The notes under the pieces: model-generated
The model's input: only the letters and a program-made list of their open reading frames with translations
Told to the model about the DNA's origin: nothing
Database searches by the model: none
In this document: positions 31,809 to 40,810 of the stretch, one piece after another
How the letters are laid out: each line of letters starts with the position of its first letter
Numbering within the stretch: the first letter of the stretch is position 1
Translations under genes and position numbers: made by a program
Assembly: GCA_000721375.1 (NCBI GenBank)
Contig: JOGW01000003.1
Span: forward strand, 186,001 to 250,000
Source: Streptomyces sp. NRRL B-3428
Lineage (GTDB): Bacteria > Actinomycetota > Actinomycetes > Streptomycetales > Streptomycetaceae
Length of the DNA: 64,000 bases
Direction: 5' to 3'

Positions 31809-33020
31809 TCAGTGCTCGCCGATAGGCTCGAAGAGGCTCGGCCCCCGGGAGGGAGGGGTTTGTCTCAGTACCCCCTCTCCCCCGAAAGCCAACGGCGCAA
31901 AGCGCTCCGCCATCCGCCGGTAGCCGGCCGGGTTGGGGTGCAGACCGTCCGGTAGATCGGCTGTGTCGTCCGGCCCGAACAGTTGCGTCCCGTCCACCAG
32001 ATGCAGAGCCCCGTCCCCCTCCGAACGCCTCAACTCGACCTGTGCGCGCAGAACTTCACGCACCCGCACCAGCGTGAGGCAGCCGCCCGAGCTCTCCGCC
32101 GGCCGGTCCATCGCGTGGAAGCGCAGGTCCGGGCCGAAGGGGGTGGGGCCGGGGCGGTCCTCGGCCGTCGGGCAGGTGATGGGCGTGACGATCAGGAGCG
32201 GGGTGTCCGGATGTCCGTCGCGGACCGTGTCGAGGAAGCCGTGGAAGGCGGAGACGAAGGCGCGTTCGCGCATGCTGTCGTGGTTGACGACGTTGATGCC
32301 GAGTTCGAGGCTGATCGCGTCCGCGGGGAGATCCCGGATGGCGCGTGCCATGAACTGGTCCAGGTGACACTGGCCGCCGACGCCGAGATTGAGCAGGGAG
32401 CGGCCGGCCGCGCGGGCCACGGCCGCGGGCCAGGAACCGGTGGGGCGGTCGGCTTCCGAGCACTGGCTGATCGAACTGCCGTGGTGCACCCACAGGGGGC
32501 CGACGGGCGGTGCGGGGCGCAGGGCGGAGCCTTCGTCGATACGAACGTCGAGGAGCTTCATCGATGAGGCGACCGGGAACCACACTTCGATTCGGCGCTC
32601 CGCGGCGTTCGCGCTCGCGCCCAGGTCGAAGCGCAGCGTGACCGGGCCGCCCCTCTCCGGGTGGAACTGCATGTCCCTGGTGCGCAGATCGACCACGACC
32701 ACGGTCTCGCGGTCCGTGCGGAGGGGCTCGCGCAGCTCGCCGTCGACCACCAAGTCGACTGCCGTACCCGGTGATTGTGTCCCCGCGAGGATGAGATGGG
32801 TGAGCTCGACCTCGAGTTCGAGGACCGTCGCGTCGGTGAGTGCTTCGAGGCGTACGCCCGAGGGGACCGTGCTCATGAAGTCTAGGCCCGGGTCGGCGAT
32901 CCGCGCCCTGGCCGCCGCGGGCACCCGCTGGAAGACGACACCCGAGGGGTCCGTGGTGGTTTCCGGTGCGCCCACGACACAGGCGAGGGCCTCGTCGAGA
33001 ACGGAGTGCAGGTCGCTCAT
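31809..33020 (-). CDS. SGNH/GDSL-type hydrolase
   Basis: A 403-residue serine esterase-like protein. An N-terminal beta-rich domain (about 1-190) precedes the SGNH domain: block I VHHGSSISQ (Ser nucleophile), block II LNLGVGGQCHLD, block III ELGINVVNHD, and block V DGLHPNPAGY with the catalytic Asp-x-x-His. No signal peptide, so likely cytoplasmic. The ATG overlaps the TetR stop (ATGA), so it is co-transcribed with the regulator and belongs to the same locus. It may hydrolyse an ester or acyl group of the compound handled by the locus (inference). Confidence 0.9.
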   Translation of the reverse strand: MSDLHSVLDEALACVVGAPETTTDPSGVVFQRVPAAARARIADPGLDFMSTVPSGVRLEALTDATVLELEVELTHLILAGTQSPGTAVDLVVDGELREPLRTDRETVVVVDLRTRDMQFHPERGGPVTLRFDLGASANAAERRIEVWFPVASSMKLLDVRIDEGSALRPAPPVGPLWVHHGSSISQCSEADRPTGSWPAAVARAAGRSLLNLGVGGQCHLDQFMARAIRDLPADAISLELGINVVNHDSMRERAFVSAFHGFLDTVRDGHPDTPLLIVTPITCPTAEDRPGPTPFGPDLRFHAMDRPAESSGGCLTLVRVREVLRAQVELRRSEGDGALHLVDGTQLFGPDDTADLPDGLHPNPAGYRRMAERFAPLAFGGEGVLRQTPPSRGPSLFEPIGEH

Positions 33021-33604
33021 GACTGCAGGCCCGTCAGGACCAGGTCGGCGAGTTCGTTGCCGATGTCGGTCGGGGTCTTGCTGCCCTGCGGCCGGTACCA
33101 GGTGTGCAGCGAGTTGGTGAAGCCGAAGACCGACCAGGAGGCCACTTCCGGCGAGGCCTTGGCCGAGAAGACGCCGGCTTCCTGCCCGTCCCTGATGACC
33201 TGGCGGAACCCCTCCTGGTAGCGGCGCCACTGCTCCTGCATCGCCTGCCAGTGCGGCGAGTCGGAGTGGCCGCCCCGGGCGAAGACCGCCGACTCCTTGG
33301 CGCTCTCCGCGGTGTGCGCGACCAGGTCGACGATGATCGTGCGGAGCGTCCGTACGGGGTCATGGCCCTCGGCCACGATCCGCTGCAGGGACTCCAGTTC
33401 GCGCCCGAAGACCCTGCCGTAGATCTCGAAGAGGATCTCGTCCTTGGACCTGAAGTAGTGGTACAGGGCACCCTTGGTAACGCCCGCCGTGGTCACGATC
33501 TCCTGGACTCCAGTGGCGTCGAACCCCTTGGTCGCGAACAGGTCGAGCGAGACGTCGAGAATGCGCCTGCGCACCTCCGGGTTGGGAACTTTGGCTCGGG
33601 CCAT
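33017..33604 (-). CDS. TetR family repressor of the acyl-CoA/amidase locus
   Basis: A 195-residue TetR protein with helix-turn-helix FDATGVQEIVTTAGVTKGALYHYFRSKDEIL (about 25-55) and a KstR2/FadR-like C-terminal ligand domain that in relatives binds acyl-CoAs. ATG 33604 follows GGAGGAC. The promoter is TTGACA (33678-33673) 17 bases from TGTGAT (33655-33650), with an operator-like palindrome overlapping the -35. A matching palindrome and promoter lie before the acyl-CoA dehydrogenase, so this is very probably the local, self-repressing regulator. Confidence 0.93.
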   Translation of the reverse strand: MARAKVPNPEVRRRILDVSLDLFATKGFDATGVQEIVTTAGVTKGALYHYFRSKDEILFEIYGRVFGRELESLQRIVAEGHDPVRTLRTIIVDLVAHTAESAKESAVFARGGHSDSPHWQAMQEQWRRYQEGFRQVIRDGQEAGVFSAKASPEVASWSVFGFTNSLHTWYRPQGSKTPTDIGNELADLVLTGLQS

Positions 33605-33649
33605 CGCTGTCCTCCGGGGTGTACGCAAGGGGCAGAGTGTGCGGCACAC

Positions 33650-33717
33650 ATCACAACGCGGCGACAGAACAATGTCAATGCCGACCGGTTGGTATGTCTA
33701 AGAACTCGTGCTAGAAA
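33650..33717. promoter_or_regulatory. Divergent promoters with TetR operator site 1
   Basis: Operator ATGCCGACCGGTTGGTAT (33678-33695), 14 of 18 positions in symmetric pairs. Minus strand: TTGACA 33678-33673, 17-base spacer, TGTGAT 33655-33650, for the TetR gene. Plus strand: TTGGTA 33689-33694 inside the operator, 17-base spacer, TAGAAA 33712-33717, seven bases before the ATG at 33725, implying a leaderless mRNA. A repressor on the palindrome would block both. Confidence 0.7.
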
Positions 33718-33724
33718 CTCCGCC

Positions 33725-34624
33725 ATGTTCACCGCCGCGTTCACCACGCCGCTCGAGATCTCCGGACCGCTCCGGTCCCCGCGCAACCTGCTGCTCGACC
33801 AGACCTACGGGGATCACGCGAGCATCCACGATCCCGCCACCGCCAAGGAGTTGGGCGTCGAGGGTGCGGCCGTCGAGGGCCCGACCCACTTCAGTCAGTA
33901 CGATCCGCTGGCCGCGCATGCCTGGGGTGCGGACTGGTTCTCGTCGGGCTGTCTGAGTGCGCACTTCGCGGCGATCTGCCTGGAAGGCGAGCAGACCAGG
34001 GCGACTGCCGCATTCGATGGAAACCGGGCGCAGATCCGGACGTTGAAGGAGGACGGGACGGTCGTCCTGTCCGGCACCGCGACCCTCGGTGACGAACCGA
34101 CCGCCCTGGACGAGCGGTTGGCCCGGCTCCGCCCGCTGGAGCGACCGGTGATCTTCGAGGGCTGGACGCCGGGGCGCAAGGGCGCGCGGCCCGAGCAGGT
34201 GCGGATGGACTTCGGTACGCACATGGGTGACCTGTATCCGTTCACGCTGAACCGCAAGCTGGAGACGATCACCGAGACCAGCCCCTGGTACACCGGCTCG
34301 GACAATCCGTGGGGCCGGCCGATCGTGCCGATCGAGATGATCAGCGTCCTGTCGATGTCCACCTGGGCCGAGTCCGGCCTGGTCAAGGCCGAGCCGTCGG
34401 TCGGGCTCTTCCTCGACCTGCAGATCAAGCTGCTCGGCACCCCGGTCTTCGTGGACGAGCCCTACACCCTGGAGCGCGAGGTCGTCGCTCTGGGTGAGAC
34501 CCGGCGGACCGAGACCGCCTGGGTGCGGACCACGGTCAGCTGCGCGAGCACCGGTTCCGCGGTGGCCGAAGTACTGCTCCACCAGGGCGTCTTCAAGGAG
34601 TCGTACCCGAGTTACCCCGCCTGA
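33725..34624 (+). CDS. Hotdog-fold (MaoC-like) acyl dehydratase-type protein
   Basis: A 299-residue soluble protein with no signal. The stretch [32 protein letters not shown] and [11 protein letters not shown] resembles the hotdog-fold MaoC-type dehydratase/thioesterase group acting on acyl-CoA. A second half ([19 protein letters not shown] onward) may be a second hotdog domain. The catalytic Asp/His pair of classic MaoC hydratases cannot be placed with certainty. It lies directly under TetR operator site 1 with an apparently leaderless start and precedes the acyl-CoA dehydrogenase. Confidence 0.75.
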   Translation: MFTAAFTTPLEISGPLRSPRNLLLDQTYGDHASIHDPATAKELGVEGAAVEGPTHFSQYDPLAAHAWGADWFSSGCLSAHFAAICLEGEQTRATAAFDGNRAQIRTLKEDGTVVLSGTATLGDEPTALDERLARLRPLERPVIFEGWTPGRKGARPEQVRMDFGTHMGDLYPFTLNRKLETITETSPWYTGSDNPWGRPIVPIEMISVLSMSTWAESGLVKAEPSVGLFLDLQIKLLGTPVFVDEPYTLEREVVALGETRRTETAWVRTTVSCASTGSAVAEVLLHQGVFKESYPSYPA

Positions 34625-34671
34625 CCAGGCATGTTGCCCGGAGCTTCCTGGGCTCTTTCATAACAAATTCC

Positions 34672-34718
34672 AATACCGACCGATCGGTATTGACATTCTC
34701 TCCAGTCCCGAGTGTGAT
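34672..34718 (+). promoter_or_regulatory. TetR operator site 2 and promoter of the dehydrogenase operon
   Basis: AATACCGACCGATCGGTATT (34672-34691) has perfect 8-bp arms. Its last two bases form the start of a perfect -35 TTGACA (34690-34695), 17 bases before TGTGAT (34713-34718). Spacing, -35, -10 and operator overlap are the same as at the TetR gene's own promoter. Confidence 0.8.
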
Positions 34719-34739
34719 GCATGCGATATCTCGCATGCA
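34718..34739. promoter_or_regulatory. Inverted repeat at the dehydrogenase transcript start
   Basis: TGCATGCGA-TATC-TCGCATGCA, perfect 9-bp arms, right at the predicted transcription start and just before the ribosome binding site (GAGAGGG). It is either a second operator or an RNA hairpin in the leader. Confidence 0.55.
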
Positions 34740-34754
34740 GTCGAGAGGGTCACC

Positions 34755-36560
34755 GTGAGTCACTACCGCAGCAATCTGCGCGATCTCCAGTTCAACCTGT
34801 TCGAGGTGTTCGGCCTGGACGGCCGGCTCGGCTCCGCGCCGTTCGACGACATCGACGGCGACACCGCGCGCGACATCCTCGGCCAGGTCGAGCGGCTCGC
34901 CGCGGGACCCGTGGCCGCCTCGTTCACCGACGGGGACCGCAACCCGCCGGTGTACGACCCGGCGACCTTCTCCGTGACCATGCCGGAGGCCTTCCGTCGC
35001 AGCTACGAGGCGTACATGGACGCCGAGTGGTGGCGGCTCGACCTGCCCGTGTCGGCCGGCGGCACGCACGCACCGCGCTCGCTGTGGTGGGCGGTCATCG
35101 AGCTGATCCAGGGCGCGCACGCCCCGGTCTACATGTACGGCAGCGGCCCCGGTTTCGCCGGACTGCTCCACAAGCTCGGCACCCCCGAGCAGGCCCGGAT
35201 CGGCGACCGGATGATCGAGCGTCGCTGGGGCGCCTCGATGGTCCTGACCGAGCCGGACGCCGGATCCGATGTGGGAGCCGGGCGTACGAAGGCCGTCCAG
35301 CAGGCCGACGGCAGCTGGCACATCGAGGGCGTGAAGCGGTTCATCACCTCGGGTGAGCACGATCTGGCCGAGAACATCATGCACTTCGTGCTCGCACGGC
35401 CCGAGGGCGGACAGCCCGGCACGAAGGGGCTCTCGCTCTTCCTCGTACCGAAGTTCCACTTCGATCCGGAGAGCGGCGAACCCGGCGCGCGCAACGGCGT
35501 CTTCGCCACGAACGTCGAGCGCAAGATGGGCCTCAAGGTCTCCACCACCTGCGAGCTGACCTTCGGCGGGGAGATACCCGCCGTCGGACAGCTCCTCGGT
35601 GAGGTGCACGACGGCATAGCCCAGATGTTCCACGTGATCGAGTCGGCCCGTATGCAGGTCGGCGTCAAGGCCATCTCGACCCTCTCCACCGGCTACCTGC
35701 ACGCCCTGTCGTACGCCCGCGAAAGGGTCCAGGGCGCCGATCTCGCCCGGTCCGCGGACAAGTCCGCACCGCGCGTCACCATCGACCAGCACCCCGACGT
35801 ACGCCGCATGCTGATGCTGCAGAAGGCGTACGCGGAGGGGCTGCGCTCGGTCTACCTCTACACCGCGGACTGGCTGGACCGGGACGACGTGGACCCGCGG
35901 ACCGCCGCCTCCATGAACGATCTGCTGCTCCCGGTCGTCAAGGGCGTCGGCTCCGAGCGCTCCTACGAGCAGCTCGCCCTGTCGCTGCAGACCTTCGGCG
36001 GTTCCGGCTATCTGCAGGACTACCCGCTGGAGCAGTACGTGCGGGACGTCAAGATCGATTCGCTGTACGAGGGCACGACCAGCATCCAGGGTCTGGACTT
36101 CTTCTTCCGGAAGATCTCCAGGGACCGAGGCGCCGCGCTCTCGACTCTGACCCGGGAGATCCAGGACTTCCTCGTCCGGATCGAGGGCGAGGGCCGGCTC
36201 AAGACCGAGCGGGCCAAGGTCAACTCCGCGCTGTGCGACGTACGCAGCATGGTCGAGGTGATGCTCGCCTGGCAGCAGGAGTCGCGTGAACTCACCGACT
36301 CCGTCTACAAGATCGGGCAGAACAGCACCCGGCTCCTGATGAGCGTGGGCGATCTGATGGTCGGCTATCTGCTGCTCCGCCAGGCCTCGGTGGCGCTCGC
36401 CGCGCTGGACGCCGGATCGGCCGAGACGGACTTCTACACCGGCAAGGTCGCGGCCGCCCGGTTCTTCGCCGCCACGGTGCTGCCCGAGCTGGCCACCCGG
36501 CTCGCGGTCCTCGAAGCGACCGACAACCATCTGATGGACGTGCCGGACGGGGCGTTCTGA
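34755..36560 (+). CDS. Acyl-CoA dehydrogenase (FadE type, 601 aa)
   Basis: A 601-residue flavin-dependent acyl-CoA dehydrogenase of the long form. Motifs: the FAD/substrate stretch [27 protein letters not shown], the MQV...[11 protein letters not shown] helix, [16 protein letters not shown] and [12 protein letters not shown] with the catalytic-base Glu position. A C-terminal extension of about 150 residues is typical of this subgroup. It oxidises the C2-C3 bond of an acyl-CoA. GTG 34755 follows GAGAGGG. Its stop overlaps the amidase ATG (TGATG), so dehydrogenase and amidase are made together under TetR operator site 2. Confidence 0.95.
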   Translation: MSHYRSNLRDLQFNLFEVFGLDGRLGSAPFDDIDGDTARDILGQVERLAAGPVAASFTDGDRNPPVYDPATFSVTMPEAFRRSYEAYMDAEWWRLDLPVSAGGTHAPRSLWWAVIELIQGAHAPVYMYGSGPGFAGLLHKLGTPEQARIGDRMIERRWGASMVLTEPDAGSDVGAGRTKAVQQADGSWHIEGVKRFITSGEHDLAENIMHFVLARPEGGQPGTKGLSLFLVPKFHFDPESGEPGARNGVFATNVERKMGLKVSTTCELTFGGEIPAVGQLLGEVHDGIAQMFHVIESARMQVGVKAISTLSTGYLHALSYARERVQGADLARSADKSAPRVTIDQHPDVRRMLMLQKAYAEGLRSVYLYTADWLDRDDVDPRTAASMNDLLLPVVKGVGSERSYEQLALSLQTFGGSGYLQDYPLEQYVRDVKIDSLYEGTTSIQGLDFFFRKISRDRGAALSTLTREIQDFLVRIEGEGRLKTERAKVNSALCDVRSMVEVMLAWQQESRELTDSVYKIGQNSTRLLMSVGDLMVGYLLLRQASVALAALDAGSAETDFYTGKVAAARFFAATVLPELATRLAVLEATDNHLMDVPDGAF

Positions 36561-37972
36561 TGCCTTCGCAGATACATGAGTTGAGCGCTGTTCAGCAGGC
36601 GGCCGAGATACGGGCCGGAAGGCTGAGCCCCGTCGAGCTGGTCGAGCACTACCTCGGCCGGATCGAGCGGCTGAACGACCGAGTCGGTGCGTTCTCCTAC
36701 GTGGCCGCCGACCAGGCGAGGGCCGCCGCGCTGGCCGCGGAGAAGCGCCTGGGCGAGTGCCAGGCAGACGAACTTCCGCCTCTGTTCGGCGTTCCCACCG
36801 CCATCAAGGACAACATCGGCACCAGCGATATGCCGACCACCTTCGGCTCGGCCGTCTTCAAGGGCTTCGTCCCGCCGGTCGAGGCCCATCTGGTCCGGCT
36901 GCTTCGCGAGTCGGGCACGATCAGCCTCGGCAAGCTGAACACCGCCGAGTTCGGGCTTTCGGCCTACTCCGACACCTATGCCGGATCCTCCCGCACACCC
37001 TGGGACCTCACCCGCACCGCGGGCGGCTCCAGCGGCGGTTCGGGCGCTGCGGTCGCGGCCGGTCTGGTGCCCTTCGCACACGGCAACGACGCGGCCGGGT
37101 CGATCCGCGTACCGGCGAGTGTGTGCGGAGTCTTCGGATTCAAGCCGTCCCGTGGCCGGGTCAGCAACGGTCCGCTCGGGCTCGACCCGGTCATCCAGGT
37201 CTGCCAGGGGCCCCTGTCCCGTACTGTCGCCGATGCCGCGGGCATGCTCGACGCGATGGCCGGGCCCGTACCGGGCGATCTGTTCTGGGCGCCGCCGCTG
37301 CCGGACGGGGAGAGTTTCCTCGGGTGGGCGGGACGCGAGCCCGGGAAGCTGCGGATCGGGCGATTCACCGACCCGGGCAGCGACGAGGTCGTCGTACACC
37401 CTGATGTGCTCGCCGCCTACGAGCGGGCCACCGAGCTCCTTGTCGCCCTCGGGCATGAAGTCGAGGAGATCGAGGCGCCGTTCGGGCCGGCCATGATCGA
37501 GGAGTTCCAGGACATCTGGTCCGTGCGCTCCCTGCGCGTACCGGTGGCGGACGAGTCGCAGCTGCTGCCGGTCACCCGCTACTGGCGCGAGCGCGGCCGG
37601 TCCGTCAGCTCGGAGCGGTTCCTCGGCGCGGTGCAGGACATCCAGGCGCGCGCCACCCAGGCGATGACCGCCACCCATCGGTACGACGCCGTCCTGAGCC
37701 CCACGCTCGCGCTGCCGCCGCAGCGGCCCGAGTGGTTCAAGGAACTTGGTGAAGTCACCGAGTTGAAACGTCAGTTCCTGGCCTGCCCCTATCCGGCAGC
37801 CCAGAACGTCACCGGCCAGCCCTCGGCGAATGTGCCGCTGCACTGGTCGGCGGAGGGCCTGCCGATCGGCGTCATGCTGACCGGCCGGCTCGGCGAGGAC
37901 GCACAGCTCCTTTCGCTGTGCGCCCAGCTCGAGGCCGCCCGGCCCTGGGCCGGGCGGTGGCCCGACCTCTGA
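36560..37972 (+). CDS. Amidase-signature family amidase
   Basis: A 470-residue amidase. The Ser-cisSer-Lys triad is present: Lys83 in AIKDNIGT, the GGSSGG core at 155-160, and the nucleophile Ser181 in DAAGSIRVPA. Such enzymes cleave carboxylic amides to acid and ammonia or amine. No signal peptide, so it acts on imported or internal substrate. Translation is coupled to the acyl-CoA dehydrogenase (1-base overlap), suggesting the amidase releases an acid that enters beta-oxidation-like steps (inference). 147 bases separate it from the transporter genes. Confidence 0.95.
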   Translation: MPSQIHELSAVQQAAEIRAGRLSPVELVEHYLGRIERLNDRVGAFSYVAADQARAAALAAEKRLGECQADELPPLFGVPTAIKDNIGTSDMPTTFGSAVFKGFVPPVEAHLVRLLRESGTISLGKLNTAEFGLSAYSDTYAGSSRTPWDLTRTAGGSSGGSGAAVAAGLVPFAHGNDAAGSIRVPASVCGVFGFKPSRGRVSNGPLGLDPVIQVCQGPLSRTVADAAGMLDAMAGPVPGDLFWAPPLPDGESFLGWAGREPGKLRIGRFTDPGSDEVVVHPDVLAAYERATELLVALGHEVEEIEAPFGPAMIEEFQDIWSVRSLRVPVADESQLLPVTRYWRERGRSVSSERFLGAVQDIQARATQAMTATHRYDAVLSPTLALPPQRPEWFKELGEVTELKRQFLACPYPAAQNVTGQPSANVPLHWSAEGLPIGVMLTGRLGEDAQLLSLCAQLEAARPWAGRWPDL

Positions 37973-38119
37973 GCAGGTCCGGCCCCGCCGACTGAGCGGG
38001 TCCGGCTCCTCCACTCCCCCACGTACGTCAACAACCGCAAGAAACCCCGCACTTCACCCTCACGCACCCTCATCCAGCGGTCTCGCATTCGCGCATACGC
38101 GCATATCAGGAGGCTCCAA

Positions 38120-39691
38120 ATGGCACGTGTCCCCCTCGCTATGGGCGTCTGCACCCTGGCAATCGGCCTCGCCGCGACGGCCTGCACCACCTCGTCCGAC
38201 TCCGGCGGCGGCACCGGTAAGGACGGCGGCAAGACGGTCAAGGCCACCATCGCCACGTCCTCCGACCCGACCAGCCTCGACCCCAACCTGGGTACGGTCG
38301 CGGCCGACTTCGTCTTCGCCCGGATGCTCAACGACCAGCTGGTCCGCCGTGATGACAAGGGCGAGATCATCCCCGGGCTCGCCTCGGAGTGGAAGGCCGA
38401 CGCGAGCTCCGCGGAGTTCACGCTGCGCGGGGACGCCAAGTGCACGGACGGTACGAAGGTCACGGCCTCCGGTGTGGCCAAGGTGCTGACCCGGTTCGCC
38501 GACCCTGCCACCAAGGCCACCGCCGCCAGCCAGGTGTTCGGACCGGGCACGAAGGTCACCGCCACCGGTGACGACGCCTCCGGCAAGGTGTCCGTGAAGC
38601 TCGACAAGCCCTGGTCGGACCTGCTCTACGGGCTCGCGCTGCCGCAGGCCGGCATCGTCTGCCCGGCCGCCCTGGACAAGCCGGAGCTCCTGAAGTCCGG
38701 TGAGAAGGGCGCGGGTACGGGCGCGTACTACATGACCTCCGCCAAGCCCGGCACCAGCTACACGCTGGCTGCGGTCAAGGGCTACACGGGCTGGGCGAAG
38801 TACAAGAACATGCCGCAGGGCACCGTGCCGGACGTCGTCGAGATGCCGGTCATCCAGTCCGAGGCCACGATGGCGAACAACCTCGCCGCCGGCACCCTCG
38901 ACTACGCGGCCTTCACCGGTCCGGACGTGGCCCGGTTCGTGAAGGACACGAAGTTCACGATCACCCCGGCGCCGATCATCCGCATGATGGTGGTCTTCAA
39001 CGAGCGCAAGGGCCACCCGGGCGCCGACGCCAAGATCCGTGAGGCGATCGCGCAGAGCCTGGACCGCAAGGCCTTCAACCAGGCCGTCACGCGCGGCAGC
39101 GGCACCCTGATGGCGAGCATCACCGACGCGAGCGTGCCCTGCGCCAACACGGACGAGTCGCTGCTCGCGAAGACGGACGTGGCCGCGGCGAAGGGTGTCC
39201 TGAAGGGCGTCAAGATCAAGCTGGTCGGTACGAACGCGGTCGCCGCGGGCGCCGGCAACGAGTACGTGCAGGCCTCGCTCAAGGCCGCGGGCGCCGATGT
39301 GAAGCTGACCAACGCCGACAGCGCGACCTGGGGCAACGACGTCATCAGCAACAAGGGCGACTGGGACATCACCGTCCTGCCGAACCTGAACCTGACCAAC
39401 CTCCTGACCACCCCGGCCAGCCTCTTCACGGGCCCCTCGCCCGCGGACGGCGGCCGTAACTTCCCGGGCGTGGACAACAAGGGCTTCGCGAAGGGCTTCG
39501 GCGAGGCGATGGCCACCACCGACGAGACCGCGAAGTGCGCGGCCTGGGGCGAGGCCCAGAAGGCCATGCTCAGCGCCCACGACGTGGTGCCGCTCGCGAC
39601 GGTGAACCTCCACTACACCACCGCCGCCCGGGTCAAGATCGCCGCCCCCGACGGTCTGCTGGCGCCGGAGACCGTGCGCGTCGTCAAGTAA
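38120..39691 (+). CDS. ABC importer substrate-binding lipoprotein (peptide/nickel family)
   Basis: A 523-residue extracytoplasmic solute receptor of family 5 (SBP_bac_5; dipeptide, oligopeptide, nickel and opine binders). Signal peptide ends at LAATAC, with lipidated Cys22. Fold landmarks: SDPTSLDPNLGTVAADFVFARMLNDQLV, the EWKADASSAEFTLRGDAKCTDGTKVTA stretch, and PIIRMMVVFNER.. with VREA-like KIREAIAQSLDRKAF. AGGAGG precedes the ATG. A strong hairpin just after the gene should let it be made in excess over the membrane parts. The ligand is unknown; context suggests an amide or acylated compound. Confidence 0.93.
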   Translation: MARVPLAMGVCTLAIGLAATACTTSSDSGGGTGKDGGKTVKATIATSSDPTSLDPNLGTVAADFVFARMLNDQLVRRDDKGEIIPGLASEWKADASSAEFTLRGDAKCTDGTKVTASGVAKVLTRFADPATKATAASQVFGPGTKVTATGDDASGKVSVKLDKPWSDLLYGLALPQAGIVCPAALDKPELLKSGEKGAGTGAYYMTSAKPGTSYTLAAVKGYTGWAKYKNMPQGTVPDVVEMPVIQSEATMANNLAAGTLDYAAFTGPDVARFVKDTKFTITPAPIIRMMVVFNERKGHPGADAKIREAIAQSLDRKAFNQAVTRGSGTLMASITDASVPCANTDESLLAKTDVAAAKGVLKGVKIKLVGTNAVAAGAGNEYVQASLKAAGADVKLTNADSATWGNDVISNKGDWDITVLPNLNLTNLLTTPASLFTGPSPADGGRNFPGVDNKGFAKGFGEAMATTDETAKCAAWGEAQKAMLSAHDVVPLATVNLHYTTAARVKIAAPDGLLAPETVRVVK

Positions 39692-39742
39692 CGCGCACGC
39701 GCATCCGCACATAGCGCCTGCGTATCGACACGTAACACCCGG

Positions 39743-39770
39743 ACCGGCCGGGGCGGTTGCCCCGGCCGGT
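39743..39770 (+). terminator. Intercistronic hairpin between receptor and permease genes
   Basis: Perfect 12-bp stem ACCGGCCGGGGC, loop GGTT, complement, then TCCTTCT. Partial terminator or mRNA stabiliser, usual after binding-protein genes. Confidence 0.75.
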
Positions 39771-39796
39771 TCCTTCTCCCCCAGGTGAGGAGAGTC

Positions 39797-40810
39797 GTGG
39801 AGACTCTGATCGCAACGCCCAAGACCGATAAGGCGGCCGCACCAAAAACCGTGCGCTCCCCCTGGCCGCGGTTCCTGCTCGGCCGGCTCGTCGGTCTGGT
39901 GGCGGTCCTCGTGATGCTGATCGTGGGCACGTTCCTGATCGTCCAGCTGATACCGGGCGACCCCGCGCAGGTGATCGCGGGACCCGATGCCAGCCAGGCG
40001 CAGGTCGAGCAGATCCGGCAGGAACAAGGCCTCGACCAGCCGTTGTTCACCCAGTTCACGCAGTACGTGGGCGGCCTGCTGCAAGGCGATCTGGGGACCT
40101 CCTTCAGCAGCGATCTGCCGGTCTCCCAGGTCATCTCCGACCGGCTCCCGTTCACCGCCCAGATCGCGCTGCTCGCGGTGGTGATCGCCCTGGTCGTGAG
40201 CGTGCCGCTGGGAATGGCGGTCGCGGTGGCCTGCCGAGGCAACCGCCGCAAGTGGCTGGACACCGCGTTCACCTCGGTGACTGCGATCCTCGGCTCGATC
40301 CCCGAGTTCGTACTCGCCACGCTGCTGATCATGTTCTTCGCGATCAAGCTCAAGATGTTCCCGCCGTCGGGCGCGGCGACGCTCGACTCGATGATCCTGC
40401 CGATCCTCGCGCTGAGCCTCGCGCCGATCTGCACGCTGGCCCGGGTGGTGCGGCGCGAGACGGCCTCCGTCCTGGCCATGGACTACATGCGTACGGCGAA
40501 GGGGCGCCGCCTCAAGGCAGTTCGCCTGTACGCGCGGCACGCCCTGCCCAACCTGATGACCAGCACCCTGACGCTGGGCGGTCTGGTCCTGACCGGGCTG
40601 CTCGGTGGCGCGGTCATCGTCGAGTACGTCTTCCAGTGGCCCGGTCTGGGCCCGGGCATCCTCGACGCCCTGATGAAGCGCGACTACCCGGTGATCCAGG
40701 GCGTCGTCCTCGTGCTCGGCATCCTGGCCACCCTTCTCAACCTGCTCGTGGACGTCGTGCTCGGCCTCCTCGACCCCCGCAGCCTCCGCGGAAAGGCGGG
40801 CGACGCATGA
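39797..40810 (+). CDS. ABC importer permease, DppB type
   Basis: A 337-residue inner-membrane permease with six predicted helices and the family coupling-helix region ALDYMRTAKGRRLKAVRLYARHALPN (here AMDYMRTAKG), the EAA loop that contacts the ATPases. N-terminal cytoplasmic stretch of about 30 residues (VETLIATPKTDKAAAPKTV). GTG 39797 with GAGGAGA. Its stop overlaps the next ATG (ATGA). With the fused gene that follows it forms the transmembrane channel. Confidence 0.93.
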   Translation: METLIATPKTDKAAAPKTVRSPWPRFLLGRLVGLVAVLVMLIVGTFLIVQLIPGDPAQVIAGPDASQAQVEQIRQEQGLDQPLFTQFTQYVGGLLQGDLGTSFSSDLPVSQVISDRLPFTAQIALLAVVIALVVSVPLGMAVAVACRGNRRKWLDTAFTSVTAILGSIPEFVLATLLIMFFAIKLKMFPPSGAATLDSMILPILALSLAPICTLARVVRRETASVLAMDYMRTAKGRRLKAVRLYARHALPNLMTSTLTLGGLVLTGLLGGAVIVEYVFQWPGLGPGILDALMKRDYPVIQGVVLVLGILATLLNLLVDVVLGLLDPRSLRGKAGDA

